From assembly GCA_963618735.1 (NCBI GenBank), contig CAVEUM010000001.1, forward strand, positions 62,001 through 126,000: a DNA stretch of 64,000 nt, given 5' to 3'. The notes beneath the pieces are model-generated. The model ran no database searches, was not told the origin of the DNA, and saw only the letters and a list, made by a program, of their open reading frames with translations. This DNA is from CAKUFA01 sp963618735 (GTDB lineage: Bacteria; Bacillota; Clostridia; Christensenellales; Aristaeellaceae). A program made the position numbers and the translations under genes. Positions 23,920 to 31,845 of this stretch are shown here, piece after piece. How positions within the stretch are numbered: position 1 is the first letter of the stretch; every line of letters begins with the position of its first letter.

Positions 23920-23924
23920 GATAG

Positions 23925-23998
23925 TGGCTCCGATAGGATTCGAACCTATGACACTCCGGGTATGAACCGAATGCTCTAGCCAACTGAGCTACGGAGCC
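23925..23998 (-). tRNA. tRNA-Met (CAT), elongator
   Basis: A full cloverleaf of 74 nt: acceptor GGCTCCG/CGGAGCC, D-arm GCTC/GAGC, anticodon stem TTCGG/CCGGA with loop TTCATAC (anticodon CAT), T-arm ATAGG-TTCGAAT-CCTAT, discriminator A. The 3' CCA is not encoded. The anticodon loop and stem resemble elongator tRNA-Met more than tRNA-Ile2. It is cotranscribed with tRNA-fMet. Confidence 0.95.
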
Positions 23999-24001
23999 AC
24001 A

Positions 24002-24078
<77 letters not shown>

Positions 24079-24108
24079 ACATTTGCCGTCTCATCGGCGA
24101 CAAGAGAT

Positions 24109-24137
24109 ATATTACACGATTTCATGCCAAAAGTCAA
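24109..24137 (-). promoter_or_regulatory. Promoter of the tRNA-fMet/tRNA-Met unit
   Basis: Minus-strand TTGACT (24137-24132), 17-base spacer, TAATAT (24114-24109), about 30 bases before the tRNA-fMet 5' end. Confidence 0.75.
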
Positions 24138-24214
24138 TACCTTTTTTCAAAAAATCTTCTTCAGAATATTTACCTGAAAAAATGCTTCCGTCTGGGGTAT
24201 GCCTCGAAAATTTC

Positions 24215-24243
24215 TTGCCTGAAACATGAAAGTACGTTATAAT
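24215..24243 (+). promoter_or_regulatory. Promoter of the hutP-like/cmk/plsC/ispH-rpsA unit
   Basis: TTGCCT (24215-24220), 17-base spacer, perfect TATAAT (24238-24243). The -10 is 33 bases before the GTG start at 24277. Confidence 0.75.
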
Positions 24244-24276
24244 AGGTTCATTGTAAGGGCTTGGAGGTGAGCAATT

Positions 24277-24696
24277 GTGACAGGCGGAGAAACGGATAGC
24301 CGTGAAGTTGCACGCGCGGCAATCCTGATGGCAATGTCTTCTTCAAGGCAGGAAGAAAACGCACAGAAGGCAGTTCTGGCGGAAGCAAATATTCTTGCGG
24401 CGGCAGCAGATTATGGCGGCGAATTTGTTCCTTCTATTATGAAAATGGTGGAGCGCTCGGTTGTTTGCGCAAAGCGAGAGGGACTCATAGGCGATACCCA
24501 TCACGAAGAGGGAACCATCGCCGGCGCGGCACGCGAGGCGCTCAGCCAGGTTACAACGAAAGCACTGGGGCTCAGCGTCGGCGGCAAAATTGGCGTCGCA
24601 CGGCGCGGAGAGCATGTGGCCGTGGCTGTGTTCTTTGGCATTGGTCTTGGCCATTTGAACGAAGTGTGCGTGGGTATGGGACACCGTACCATATAA
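24277..24696 (+). CDS. HutP family protein
   Basis: A 139-residue protein of the HutP family. The prototype in Bacillus subtilis binds L-histidine and a divalent metal and then antiterminates hut mRNA. Conserved-looking parts are DTHHEEGTIAGAAREAL, with clustered histidines for metal, and the C-terminal GLGHLNEVCVGMGHRTI. The start is GTG with GGAGGTGA 6 bases upstream. No histidine-use genes are in the window; the gene leads an operon with cmk, plsC and ispH-rpsA. It may be a broader RNA-binding or metabolite-sensing protein here, which is inference. Confidence 0.85.
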   Translation: MTGGETDSREVARAAILMAMSSSRQEENAQKAVLAEANILAAAADYGGEFVPSIMKMVERSVVCAKREGLIGDTHHEEGTIAGAAREALSQVTTKALGLSVGGKIGVARRGEHVAVAVFFGIGLGHLNEVCVGMGHRTI

Positions 24697-24720
24697 TTGT
24701 AGAATGGAAGTGCAGTATTT

Positions 24721-25389
24721 ATGCCGTTGAATTTGGCAATGGATGGCCCTGTAGGTGCCGGCAAGTCAACCGTAGCAGACGCGGTGGCAAGCCGACTGAA
24801 TATTTTGCATTTGGATACCGGAGCGATGTATCGTGCGGTTGGTCTGGCAGTGCTGCGACAGAAGGTTGACCTGTCCGATGAAGCGGCCGTGGGCGCTGTA
24901 TGTGACACGCTGGCACTGGATGTCAGGCACGAAAACGGCGGACAGCGCACCATGCTGAATGGTGAGGATGTTACAGGATTAATCCGCACCGAGCAGGTTT
25001 CCATGGCGGCATCCACGGTGGCACGATATGCCCACGTTCGTCAGAGCATGGTAAAATTGCAGCAGGCGCTTGCCGCAAAGCAGGATATGCTGCTGGACGG
25101 CAGGGATATTGGCACAAAGGTGCTGGTGAATGCCGCGGTGAAGATTTATTTGACGGCTTCACCGGAGGAACGGGCGCGCCGCCGCTTTGAAGAGCTTCAG
25201 CGGAAGGGGACGAATGATACTTTTGAGCAGGTGCTGGAGGATCTGAAGCAGCGTGATGCACAGGATATGAACCGTGCTGTGGATCCCCTGCGCCCTGCGG
25301 AAGATGCAGTTATTGTGGATACAACGGGCATGTCCTTTGATGAAGTGGTGGACAAAATTGTCGGCATTGTGGAGGCGAAACAGGCATGA
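24721..25389 (+). CDS. cmk: Cytidylate kinase
   Basis: A 222-residue (d)CMP kinase: P-loop DGPVGAGKSTVADAVA at residue 7 onward, LDTGAMYRAVGLAVL (substrate binding), LLDGRDIGTKVL, and the lid segment with SPEERARRRFEEL. It converts CMP and dCMP to diphosphates with ATP. The Shine-Dalgarno site is weak (GGAAG). The cmk-plsC-ispH-rpsA order is a known clostridial arrangement. The stop overlaps the plsC start (ATGA). Confidence 0.96.
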   Translation: MPLNLAMDGPVGAGKSTVADAVASRLNILHLDTGAMYRAVGLAVLRQKVDLSDEAAVGAVCDTLALDVRHENGGQRTMLNGEDVTGLIRTEQVSMAASTVARYAHVRQSMVKLQQALAAKQDMLLDGRDIGTKVLVNAAVKIYLTASPEERARRRFEELQRKGTNDTFEQVLEDLKQRDAQDMNRAVDPLRPAEDAVIVDTTGMSFDEVVDKIVGIVEAKQA

Positions 25390-26039
25390 GCGAAGCAAAT
25401 GCAAAGGCACCTGCACAGGAAAAGCCAAAGAAGAAGTGGTCATTTTTCTACTTTCTGGCGAGGATTTTAGCCGCTATTGTGTTTCACACACTGGCACCTG
25501 TGTTCTACCATGGCAAAGAGAACATCCCCACAGAGCTGCCTTACATGATTATTGCCAACCATCGTTCCTTTATGGATCCGATTGTCATGGCTTATGCGAT
25601 TAAAAAGCATGATGTGACTTTCCTTGGCAAGAAGGAACTGGTGAAGAACAAGGCGGCACGGTTCATCCTGCGGAATATGCACATCATCCCCGTGGATCGC
25701 CATGCGACAGATATGGCCGCCATGCGTAACTGCATTGCTGCCCTGCGAAACAAGGAAATCCTGGGCATTTTCCCGGAGGGCACACGCCATCACGAGGGAC
25801 TGATGGACGAGATCGAGGGCGGTACGGCCATGATCGCCCTGCGCAGCGGCGTTCCGCTGATTCCTATGTACATCACGCCTAAGTTCCGCATGTTCCATCG
25901 CACGGACTGCTATATTGGCGAGCCGATTCCTACGGCAGACATCCGTGAAAAGGGTGTCAACAAGGATACCTGCGCGGAATTGCTGGCGCGCATTACGGCG
26001 ACCTATGCCGATATGGCGGAGAAAGCGAAGCGTTCCTGA
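25386..26039 (+). CDS. plsC: 1-acyl-sn-glycerol-3-phosphate acyltransferase
   Basis: A 217-residue membrane-associated acyltransferase with the catalytic HX4D box (NHRSFMD, H59), the phosphate-binding FPEGTRHHEG and the IPMYI strand. A hydrophobic helix (about 17-35) anchors it. It makes phosphatidic acid from lysophosphatidic acid in phospholipid synthesis. It is translationally coupled to cmk. The gap to ispH-rpsA (26040-26129) holds an AT-rich imperfect hairpin, and I see no strong promoter there. Confidence 0.93.
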   Translation: MSEANAKAPAQEKPKKKWSFFYFLARILAAIVFHTLAPVFYHGKENIPTELPYMIIANHRSFMDPIVMAYAIKKHDVTFLGKKELVKNKAARFILRNMHIIPVDRHATDMAAMRNCIAALRNKEILGIFPEGTRHHEGLMDEIEGGTAMIALRSGVPLIPMYITPKFRMFHRTDCYIGEPIPTADIREKGVNKDTCAELLARITATYADMAEKAKRS

Positions 26040-26129
26040 AAGAATTTCTCTTTTTTTTAGAAAAAAGAAGGAATTTTGAATTTCACGGCGAACGATAATC
26101 AACTAGAGCCTTTGTGAAAGGAGCTAGGT

Positions 26130-28124
26130 ATGCCACTGGAGATTGCGGAACATGCTGGATTTTGCATGGGTGTGAAGCGTGCCGTTCAGGCTGCTATGCA
26201 GGTTGCCCGGTCAGATGAAAAAGCCTGTACACTGGGTGAGCTGATTCACAATCCGCAGGTGGTCGCCGAGCTGGCCGCGCAGGGAGTTTCTCCTGTGCAC
26301 GACATCGCTGAAGCGAAGGGGTACAAGGTTTTGATTCGCAGCCATGGTGTTGACCCGGAAACGCTGGAAGCACTGAAGCAAAACGGCTGTGCTGTTCAGG
26401 ATCTGACCTGTCCCTTTGTGGATAAGCTCCATCGCATTGTTGCAGAAGGCTCAAAGGATGGCACCCCTGTGATTCTCGTGGGCGAGAAGGAGCATCCGGA
26501 GGTTCGGGGAACCGCAGGCTGGGCACACGGCGAGGTTTATGCCGTGAATTCCGTGGAAGAGGCTGAATCCCTTCCCGCGATGGAGAAGGCTTTGGCTGCT
26601 GCGCAGACGACCTTCCCCCCTGAAAAATGGGAAGCGATTGTGTCTGTGCTTGAAAAGAAGATTCGCTCTCTTGATAAGCACTGCACCATCTGCTCGGCAA
26701 CGGAAACACGCCAGAGAGAGGCTAAAGAGCTGGCCTCCAGGGCGGATGCGATGATCGTGATCGGCGGTCGGAACAGCGCCAACACAAAAAAGCTCTACGC
26801 GGCCTGTAAAGAACGGTGTCCGCGGACGATCTTGGTGGAGCGTGCGTCGGAAATACCGGCGGGCTTTGCAAATATCAATATCGATATCATAGGAATAACC
26901 GCTGGTGCTTCCACACCGGACGGTTCACTTAAGGAGGTTGTAACCCACATGACTGACACTGAATCCATGGACTTTGGCGCTTTGCTGGCTGCTGAAGAGC
27001 AGACCAAGCTTCGCCCTGGTCAGCAGATTACCGGCAAGGTGCTGACCGTATCCGACGACGACGTATGCGTGAGCATTCCTGGCTATAAGGCTGATGGCCG
27101 CATCAAGCGCGCTGACCTCATGCAGGCTGACGTCAAAGTTGGTGACGAGATTGAAGCTGAGGTTATCAAGATTAATGACGGTGAAGGCGATGTGGTGCTG
27201 AGCCAGCGTAATATCGCAAACCGCAAGGCTTGGGACGCGCTGATGGCAAAGTATGACGCCGGTGAACTGGTTGTGGAAGGCGTCGGCAAGGAAGCTGTCA
27301 AGGGCGGCCTGATTGCTGATGTTGGCGGCGTGCGCGCTTTCGTTCCCGCTTCTCAGCTGAGCCAGCGTTATGTCGAGAAGATCGGCGACTTCGTGGGCAA
27401 GGACATGAAGCTGAAGATCATCGAAGTGGACAAGCAGAAGAAGCGCATCGTTGCAAGCCGCAAGGCTGTTGTCGTTGAAGAAGCTGCTGCCAAGAAGAAG
27501 GAAGCTTGGGACAAGCTGGAGGAAGGTATCGTGATCCATGGTATCGTTCGCCGCCTGACCGACTTCGGTGCTTTCGTTGATGTTGGCGGCGTTGATGGCC
27601 TGATCCACATCACCGACCTGAGCTGGGGCCGCATTAAGCATCCCAGCGAAGTTGTGCAGCCTAACCAGGAAGTGGACGTGAAGATCCTGTCTCTGGATCG
27701 CGACCGCGACCGTATCCAGCTGGGCTACAAGCAGCTGCAGGCTCGTCCTTGGGACAACGCTCAGGAGAAGTATCCCGAGGGTTCCATCGTTGAGGGCAAG
27801 GTTGTGCGCATCACCGATTTCGGTGCCTTCGTTGAGCTGGAGCCCGGCCTGGATGGCCTGGTGCACATTTCTCAGTGCGCTCTGAACCGCGTTGCTAAGG
27901 TGGAAGACGCCGTGCAGGTGGGTCAGACCGTTCGCGTGAAGGTTCTGAGCGTGGATCCTGAGAAGAAGCGCATTTCTCTGAGCATCCGTCAGGTGCTGGA
28001 AGAGGAAGCTTTCAACTACAGCGATGAGATCCCCGGCGACGCTGAGTTCGAGCTCGTTGCCACCGATGAGACTCCTGTGGAAGATCTGCCTCAGGCAGAA
28101 GCTGAGGACGCTCCTCAGGCGTAA
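26130..28124 (+). CDS. ispH-rpsA: Fused HMBPP reductase (IspH) and ribosomal protein S1
   Basis: A 664-residue fusion found in Clostridia. Residues 1 to about 270 are 4-hydroxy-3-methylbut-2-enyl diphosphate reductase, the last MEP-pathway step, with the three Fe-S cysteines C12 (EHAGFCMGV), C94 (LTCPFVDK) and C188 (CTICSATETRQ). Residues 274-664 are a four-domain S1 protein; domains 3 and 4 show ITDFGAFVELEPGLDGLVHIS-like OB folds. An AAGGAGG at 26931-26937 and an in-frame ATG at 26949 (M274) sit exactly at the junction, so S1 could also be made separately. The S1 half uses more favoured codons (GCT, CGT, AAG) than the IspH half. GAAAGGAG precedes the first ATG. Confidence 0.96.
   Translation: MPLEIAEHAGFCMGVKRAVQAAMQVARSDEKACTLGELIHNPQVVAELAAQGVSPVHDIAEAKGYKVLIRSHGVDPETLEALKQNGCAVQDLTCPFVDKLHRIVAEGSKDGTPVILVGEKEHPEVRGTAGWAHGEVYAVNSVEEAESLPAMEKALAAAQTTFPPEKWEAIVSVLEKKIRSLDKHCTICSATETRQREAKELASRADAMIVIGGRNSANTKKLYAACKERCPRTILVERASEIPAGFANINIDIIGITAGASTPDGSLKEVVTHMTDTESMDFGALLAAEEQTKLRPGQQITGKVLTVSDDDVCVSIPGYKADGRIKRADLMQADVKVGDEIEAEVIKINDGEGDVVLSQRNIANRKAWDALMAKYDAGELVVEGVGKEAVKGGLIADVGGVRAFVPASQLSQRYVEKIGDFVGKDMKLKIIEVDKQKKRIVASRKAVVVEEAAAKKKEAWDKLEEGIVIHGIVRRLTDFGAFVDVGGVDGLIHITDLSWGRIKHPSEVVQPNQEVDVKILSLDRDRDRIQLGYKQLQARPWDNAQEKYPEGSIVEGKVVRITDFGAFVELEPGLDGLVHISQCALNRVAKVEDAVQVGQTVRVKVLSVDPEKKRISLSIRQVLEEEAFNYSDEIPGDAEFELVATDETPVEDLPQAEAEDAPQA
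26931..26951 (+). promoter_or_regulatory. Internal ribosome binding site and ATG at the IspH/S1 junction
   Basis: AAGGAGG (26931-26937) lies 11 bases before an in-frame ATG (26949-26951) that begins MTDTESMDFG, the natural start of the S1 part. It would allow extra S1 without IspH. Confidence 0.5.
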
Positions 28125-28138
28125 GTTTGATCAATATA

Positions 28139-28170
28139 GAGGAGGCAGGCCAATGGCTTGTCTCCTTTTT
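28139..28170 (+). terminator. Terminator after ispH-rpsA
   Basis: An 11-bp stem (GGAGGCAGGCC with GGCTTGTCTCC, two G-U pairs, loop AAT) followed by five T, 14 bases after the stop. Confidence 0.8.
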
Positions 28171-28261
28171 CCAATTCTCCGGAATTACCGTCTGTGTGAC
28201 GAAAAAACCTTCCGCATGTTCTTTGAAGAACGCAGGGAATGGGCAACAGGGATGTGACATC

Positions 28262-28900
28262 ATGGGAAAATGCGTCATTATTGCACCGCTGTACGAGGGC
28301 GAGGAGCCTGCACTGGTTGCGCATGGCGAGGAGGATTTTGTCGTCTGCGCTGATGGGGGATATGATGCCGCACTTCGGTATGGCATTCAACCTGATCTTG
28401 TCATTGGGGATTTTGATTCCATGCCTGTCGATCATGTGAAAGGCACACCGATGCGCCGTCTGCCTGTCCATAAGGACGATACGGATATGGAAGTCTGCCT
28501 GGATGAGGGGCGCAGGCGCGGCTATCGTGAATTCTACATGCTTGGGTGCATTGGCGGCAGGCTGGATCACACCATCAGCAATTTGCAATGCCTTTATGAT
28601 TGCGCCATGCGAGGAGAAACGACATGGATGGCGGACCGTCAGAATCGCGTGACGGTACTGCTGCCGGGGGAACACACTTTGCATCCTATGGCAGGACGGC
28701 ATGTGTCCCTGCTGGCGTTTACGCCGAAAGTGACGGGCATTTGCCTGAAAGGCACGGAGTGGGAGCTTGAAAACGCGACACTTACGAACCGTGATCCCCT
28801 CGGTGTTAGCAATGAGGCGAGGCAGGATGAAATCTACCTGAAGTTTACTGATGGCGCGCTGATTTTGCTGTATTCGATGGATCGATCCGGGAATGAATAA
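28262..28900 (+). CDS. thiN: Thiamine diphosphokinase
   Basis: A 212-residue enzyme that makes thiamine diphosphate from thiamine and ATP. Visible motifs are VCADGGYDAALRYGI, LVIGDFDSMP, DDTDMEVCLDEG and GCIGGRLDHTISNLQCL, the usual set. The frame extends upstream to 28127 over the rpsA terminator, so I place the start at the ATG 28262 (MGKCVIIAP), although its ribosome binding site is weak (AGGGATG). In other Firmicutes thiN often sits near rpe/rsgA; here it is between rpsA and purC. Confidence 0.93.
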   Translation: MGKCVIIAPLYEGEEPALVAHGEEDFVVCADGGYDAALRYGIQPDLVIGDFDSMPVDHVKGTPMRRLPVHKDDTDMEVCLDEGRRRGYREFYMLGCIGGRLDHTISNLQCLYDCAMRGETTWMADRQNRVTVLLPGEHTLHPMAGRHVSLLAFTPKVTGICLKGTEWELENATLTNRDPLGVSNEARQDEIYLKFTDGALILLYSMDRSGNE

Positions 28901-28920
28901 CACCATGATGGTGCCATGAC

Positions 28921-28949
28921 TTGCACGAATGCAAATTTTCTGATAGAAT
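28921..28949 (+). promoter_or_regulatory. purC promoter
   Basis: TTGCAC (28921-28926), 17-base spacer, TAGAAT (28944-28949). A small stem (TGCAGT-CGTA-ACTGCA, 28963-28978) lies between it and the TGGAGGG site. Confidence 0.65.
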
Positions 28950-28999
28950 ACTTGCAAGTTCCTGCAGTCGTAACTGCAACAAATGGAGGGATATGCTCA

Positions 29000-29716
29000 A
29001 TGCTGGAAGTTGGTAAGCTGCTAAAGGAAGGCAAAGGCAAGCGAGTGTACGCTACCAATGATCCGGATGCTTGCGTCGTTTATTTCAAGGATGAAGCGAT
29101 GGCGTTCCATGGGTTGAAGAGGGGACGCATCCTTGGCAAAGGTGAAGTTAACAATGCTGTGTGCAAGCATATCTTTGAGATGCTGGCGGAAAAAGGTGTG
29201 GAGAACCACTATATCCGCCAGCTGGATGCTCGCCAGAGTCTGGTGAAAAAGGTGGAAATCGTGCCCTTTGCCGTGAAGGTGCGCAACATTGTGGCAGGCA
29301 GTCTGGCACGGCGAATTGGCTATCCCATTGGCACCAAGCTTGATGAGACGGTCATCGAGTGTGTGCTGAAGAACAATGATGATTCTGAAGATCCGCTGGT
29401 GAATACAACCCATATCCTGGCCATGAAGCTGGCTACCGAGGATGAAGTGCGGGAAATTGTTGCCATGGCTCGCAAGGTTAACGAAATCCTTGTTGCATAC
29501 ATGAAGGAAATCAACATTGAGGTTATTGACTTCAAGCTGGAGTTCGGCCGCTATCACGGGAAGATTATTCTTGCTGATGAGATTACCCCTGACACGGCGC
29601 GATTCTGGGATTCCCGCACGCACGAGCCGCTGGATATTGACCGTTTCCGCAGAGATTTGGGCAATGTGGAGCAGGCCTATCAGGAAGTTCTGCATCGCAT
29701 GATGGGCGATGAGTAA
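29000..29716 (+). CDS. purC: Phosphoribosylaminoimidazole-succinocarboxamide synthase
   Basis: A 238-residue SAICAR synthetase, a purine synthesis enzyme that joins CAIR and aspartate with ATP. Motifs are KGKRVYATNDPD, PFAVKVRNIVAGSLARR and the signature KLEFGRYHGKIILADEITPD. The start at 29000 has GGAGGG nine bases upstream; the longer frame lacks support. purB is also in the window (36351-37784, opposite strand), but the other pur genes are not, so the pathway is scattered. The next gene begins 9 bases later. Confidence 0.96.
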   Translation: MLEVGKLLKEGKGKRVYATNDPDACVVYFKDEAMAFHGLKRGRILGKGEVNNAVCKHIFEMLAEKGVENHYIRQLDARQSLVKKVEIVPFAVKVRNIVAGSLARRIGYPIGTKLDETVIECVLKNNDDSEDPLVNTTHILAMKLATEDEVREIVAMARKVNEILVAYMKEINIEVIDFKLEFGRYHGKIILADEITPDTARFWDSRTHEPLDIDRFRRDLGNVEQAYQEVLHRMMGDE

Positions 29717-29725
29717 GGAGAAATG

Positions 29726-30670
29726 ATGAAACGCATGATCGGGTGCCTCACGGCACTCCTTGTCGCGTTGCTTATGCTGTGTGGTTTGGCAAGCGCGGAA
29801 GGCGAATTCCCTGAACTGAATGATGAAGGTTTTCTGGATGAGGGCGAATTCGTTTATGAAAATGCTGATGAAGGCATTTGGCGTTATGTCAGCAGCACAC
29901 TGAAGGTGGAAATTTACCGCCGCACGCAGACGACGCCCACCAAGCAGATTTGGTATGAAGCCGAGGTCTGGAGCCGCGATGGAGAAGTTTTCCACATGAT
30001 TCCCAATAATTCGGAAAAGCGGATGAAGAGCCAGGAATGGCCTTATAAAATTGCCCGCAAGAATCAGACGGTGCTTGCTCTGAGCAGCGACTACGCGCAG
30101 CTGCGCATCACCCAAAAGAAGCGGGTGGGCATCATCATCCGTGACGGGGAGATTATTTCGGAGCGCACACTGGCTAAAAATAAGGGCACTTTCCCCAACC
30201 TGGATACGCTGGCGCTTTTCCCTGATGGGGATATGCAGGTTTTCTGGTCGGATGAAAAAACGGCTGAAGAATACGTGGAAATGGGTGCAACGGATGTGCT
30301 GGCCTTTGGCCCATGGCTCATCCGCGATGGTGAACTGAATACCGCGGCACTGAAGAAGTACGGAACGAGCGCCGCGCAGCGCACGGCCGTTGGCATGGTG
30401 GAAAAAGGCCACTACTTCGCGATGATGCTGGAAGGCCGTCACAGCGGAAGCAAGGGCGCAGGCATTTCCTTCCTGGCAGAAAAGTTGCTGGAAAAGGGCT
30501 GCACAACCGCCTTTAACCTGGATGGCGGACAAACGTCCTGCATTGTGTTTATGGGACATCAGCTGTGCCGCAGCAAGAAGGATAACGCAAAGGCGTCCTC
30601 TCGCAAAACGGCGGAGATTCTGGGCATCGGCACCTCTTCTCAGGTAGCAGCGGTGGACGATCCATGGTAA
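29726..30670 (+). CDS. Secreted phosphodiester glycosidase (NAGPA) domain protein
   Basis: A 314-residue exported protein. The signal sequence MKRMIGCLTALLVALLM ends SA-EG. The C-terminal half is a NAGPA (DUF2233) domain: GRHSGSKGAGISFLAE and CTTAFNLDGGQTSCIVF, the N-x-D-G-G active loop. Family members split GlcNAc-1-phosphodiesters (uncovering enzyme) or act on wall polymers; the substrate here is unknown. The ATG at 29726 is better spaced from AAGGAG than the one three bases earlier. It is probably cotranscribed with purC, which is odd for a wall or glycan enzyme. A strong terminator follows. Confidence 0.8.
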   Translation: MKRMIGCLTALLVALLMLCGLASAEGEFPELNDEGFLDEGEFVYENADEGIWRYVSSTLKVEIYRRTQTTPTKQIWYEAEVWSRDGEVFHMIPNNSEKRMKSQEWPYKIARKNQTVLALSSDYAQLRITQKKRVGIIIRDGEIISERTLAKNKGTFPNLDTLALFPDGDMQVFWSDEKTAEEYVEMGATDVLAFGPWLIRDGELNTAALKKYGTSAAQRTAVGMVEKGHYFAMMLEGRHSGSKGAGISFLAEKLLEKGCTTAFNLDGGQTSCIVFMGHQLCRSKKDNAKASSRKTAEILGIGTSSQVAAVDDPW

Positions 30671-30685
30671 AAAGAGATAGCAGCG

Positions 30686-30727
30686 AATTCCGCAGGAGCA
30701 TCGATGCATGTGTCCTGCGGAATTTTT
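30686..30727 (+). terminator. Terminator after the NAGPA-domain gene
   Basis: AATTCCGCAGGA pairs with TCCTGCGGAATT (12 bp) and is followed by a T-run. Between it and 30852 is an AT-rich stretch with a TATACT-like -10 near 30769 but a poor -35. Confidence 0.85.
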
Positions 30728-30851
30728 GTAGAAGAGTGGAAATTTTTGCGTAAATCTGATATACTACTGCGGATGGCGTGCATTTTCGCATGCCTGATCA
30801 GACGAAAGAGATTGTGTGGAGGCTACCGCGCCTCATAAAGGAGATTTGAGC

Positions 30852-31775
30852 ATGAAAGAACCGATCCTGCTGATTCTTGCGGCTGGTATGGGTAGCCGCT
30901 ATGGCGGATTAAAGCAGATGGATCCCGTGGGTCCGAACGGTGAGGTTATTCTGGATTACAGCATTTTTGACGCTCGCCGTGCAGGCTTTAAGCGGGTTAT
31001 CTTCCTCATTAAGCACGAGATTGAGGACGACTTCCGCCGTATTGTGGGTCAGCACATTGAGCCTTTCATGGAGGTGCGCTACGCATTCCAGCAGGTGGAC
31101 ATGCTGCCTGCGCCCTATCAAGTACCCGCTGAGCGGACGAAGCCGTGGGGAACGGGACATGCGGTGCTCTGCTGCAAGGATCTCATTGATGCCCCTTTTG
31201 CGGTTATCAATGCGGATGATTACTATGGCGTATCTGCCTTCCAAACGGCCTATGATGCGCTGTCCGCTATGCAGGATGATGAAAATCCCGCCCATTACAT
31301 CATGGTTGGATATCATGTGGAAAACACGCTGAGCGATAACGGTCATGTGTCCCGCGGCGTGTGCACGATGGATGAGCACGGCAATCTGTCTGACGTGTGC
31401 GAGCGGACGCACATCATCAAGACGACGGATGGCCCTCTGTATACAGAAGATGGTGAAACCTATCATCTGATCCCTAATGGCACCCTGGTGAGCATGAACC
31501 TGTGGGGCTTCACGCCGAACTTTGTACGCGCGCTGGAGCGTGATTTCCCTGCTTTCCTGGATCGGTCTCTGGCGGAAAATCCGAACAAGGCGGAATTCTT
31601 CCTGCCGACCGAGGTGAACCATCTGCTGTGCAATGGCGAGGCCGAGGTAAAGGTGCTTTCCAGCCACGACCGTTGGTATGGTGTTACTTATCACGAAGAT
31701 AAGCCTGTGGTGGCAGAGGCTGTTCGCAGCATGGCGGAGAGCGGCCTGTATCCGCATCAATTGTGGGAAGTCTAA
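30852..31775 (+). CDS. Sugar nucleotidyltransferase family protein
   Basis: A 307-residue NTP-transferase-fold protein: LAAGMGSRYGGLKQMDPVGP (nucleotide-binding loop), FAVINADDYYGVSAF (Asp-Asp metal site), and GTLVSMNLWGFTP. This is a common Clostridia/Bacteroides type of uncharacterised nucleotidyltransferase. The sugar-phosphate substrate is not known. A role with the NahK-like kinase is possible but there is no positional link. AAAGGAG and the ATG at 30852 define the start; 12 upstream residues in frame lack support. A perfect terminator follows. Confidence 0.8.
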   Translation: MKEPILLILAAGMGSRYGGLKQMDPVGPNGEVILDYSIFDARRAGFKRVIFLIKHEIEDDFRRIVGQHIEPFMEVRYAFQQVDMLPAPYQVPAERTKPWGTGHAVLCCKDLIDAPFAVINADDYYGVSAFQTAYDALSAMQDDENPAHYIMVGYHVENTLSDNGHVSRGVCTMDEHGNLSDVCERTHIIKTTDGPLYTEDGETYHLIPNGTLVSMNLWGFTPNFVRALERDFPAFLDRSLAENPNKAEFFLPTEVNHLLCNGEAEVKVLSSHDRWYGVTYHEDKPVVAEAVRSMAESGLYPHQLWEV

Positions 31776-31787
31776 ACGAGAGAAGGC

Positions 31788-31830
31788 AAAAGAGCTTGAT
31801 CCGTGGATTCGGATCAAGCTCTTTTTATTT
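31788..31830 (+). terminator. Bidirectional terminator
   Basis: AAAAGAGCTTGATCCG pairs with CGGATCAAGCTCTTTTT around a 6-base loop. It separates the nucleotidyltransferase gene from the converging methyltransferase gene. Confidence 0.9.
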
Positions 31831-31845
31831 TGCATTGCGCAGCGG

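Noticed and set aside
23925..23998. tRNA-Ile2 (CAT anticodon modified to lysidine)
   Set aside because: The anticodon stem-loop (GGTTCATACCC) and acceptor stem fit elongator tRNA-Met better.
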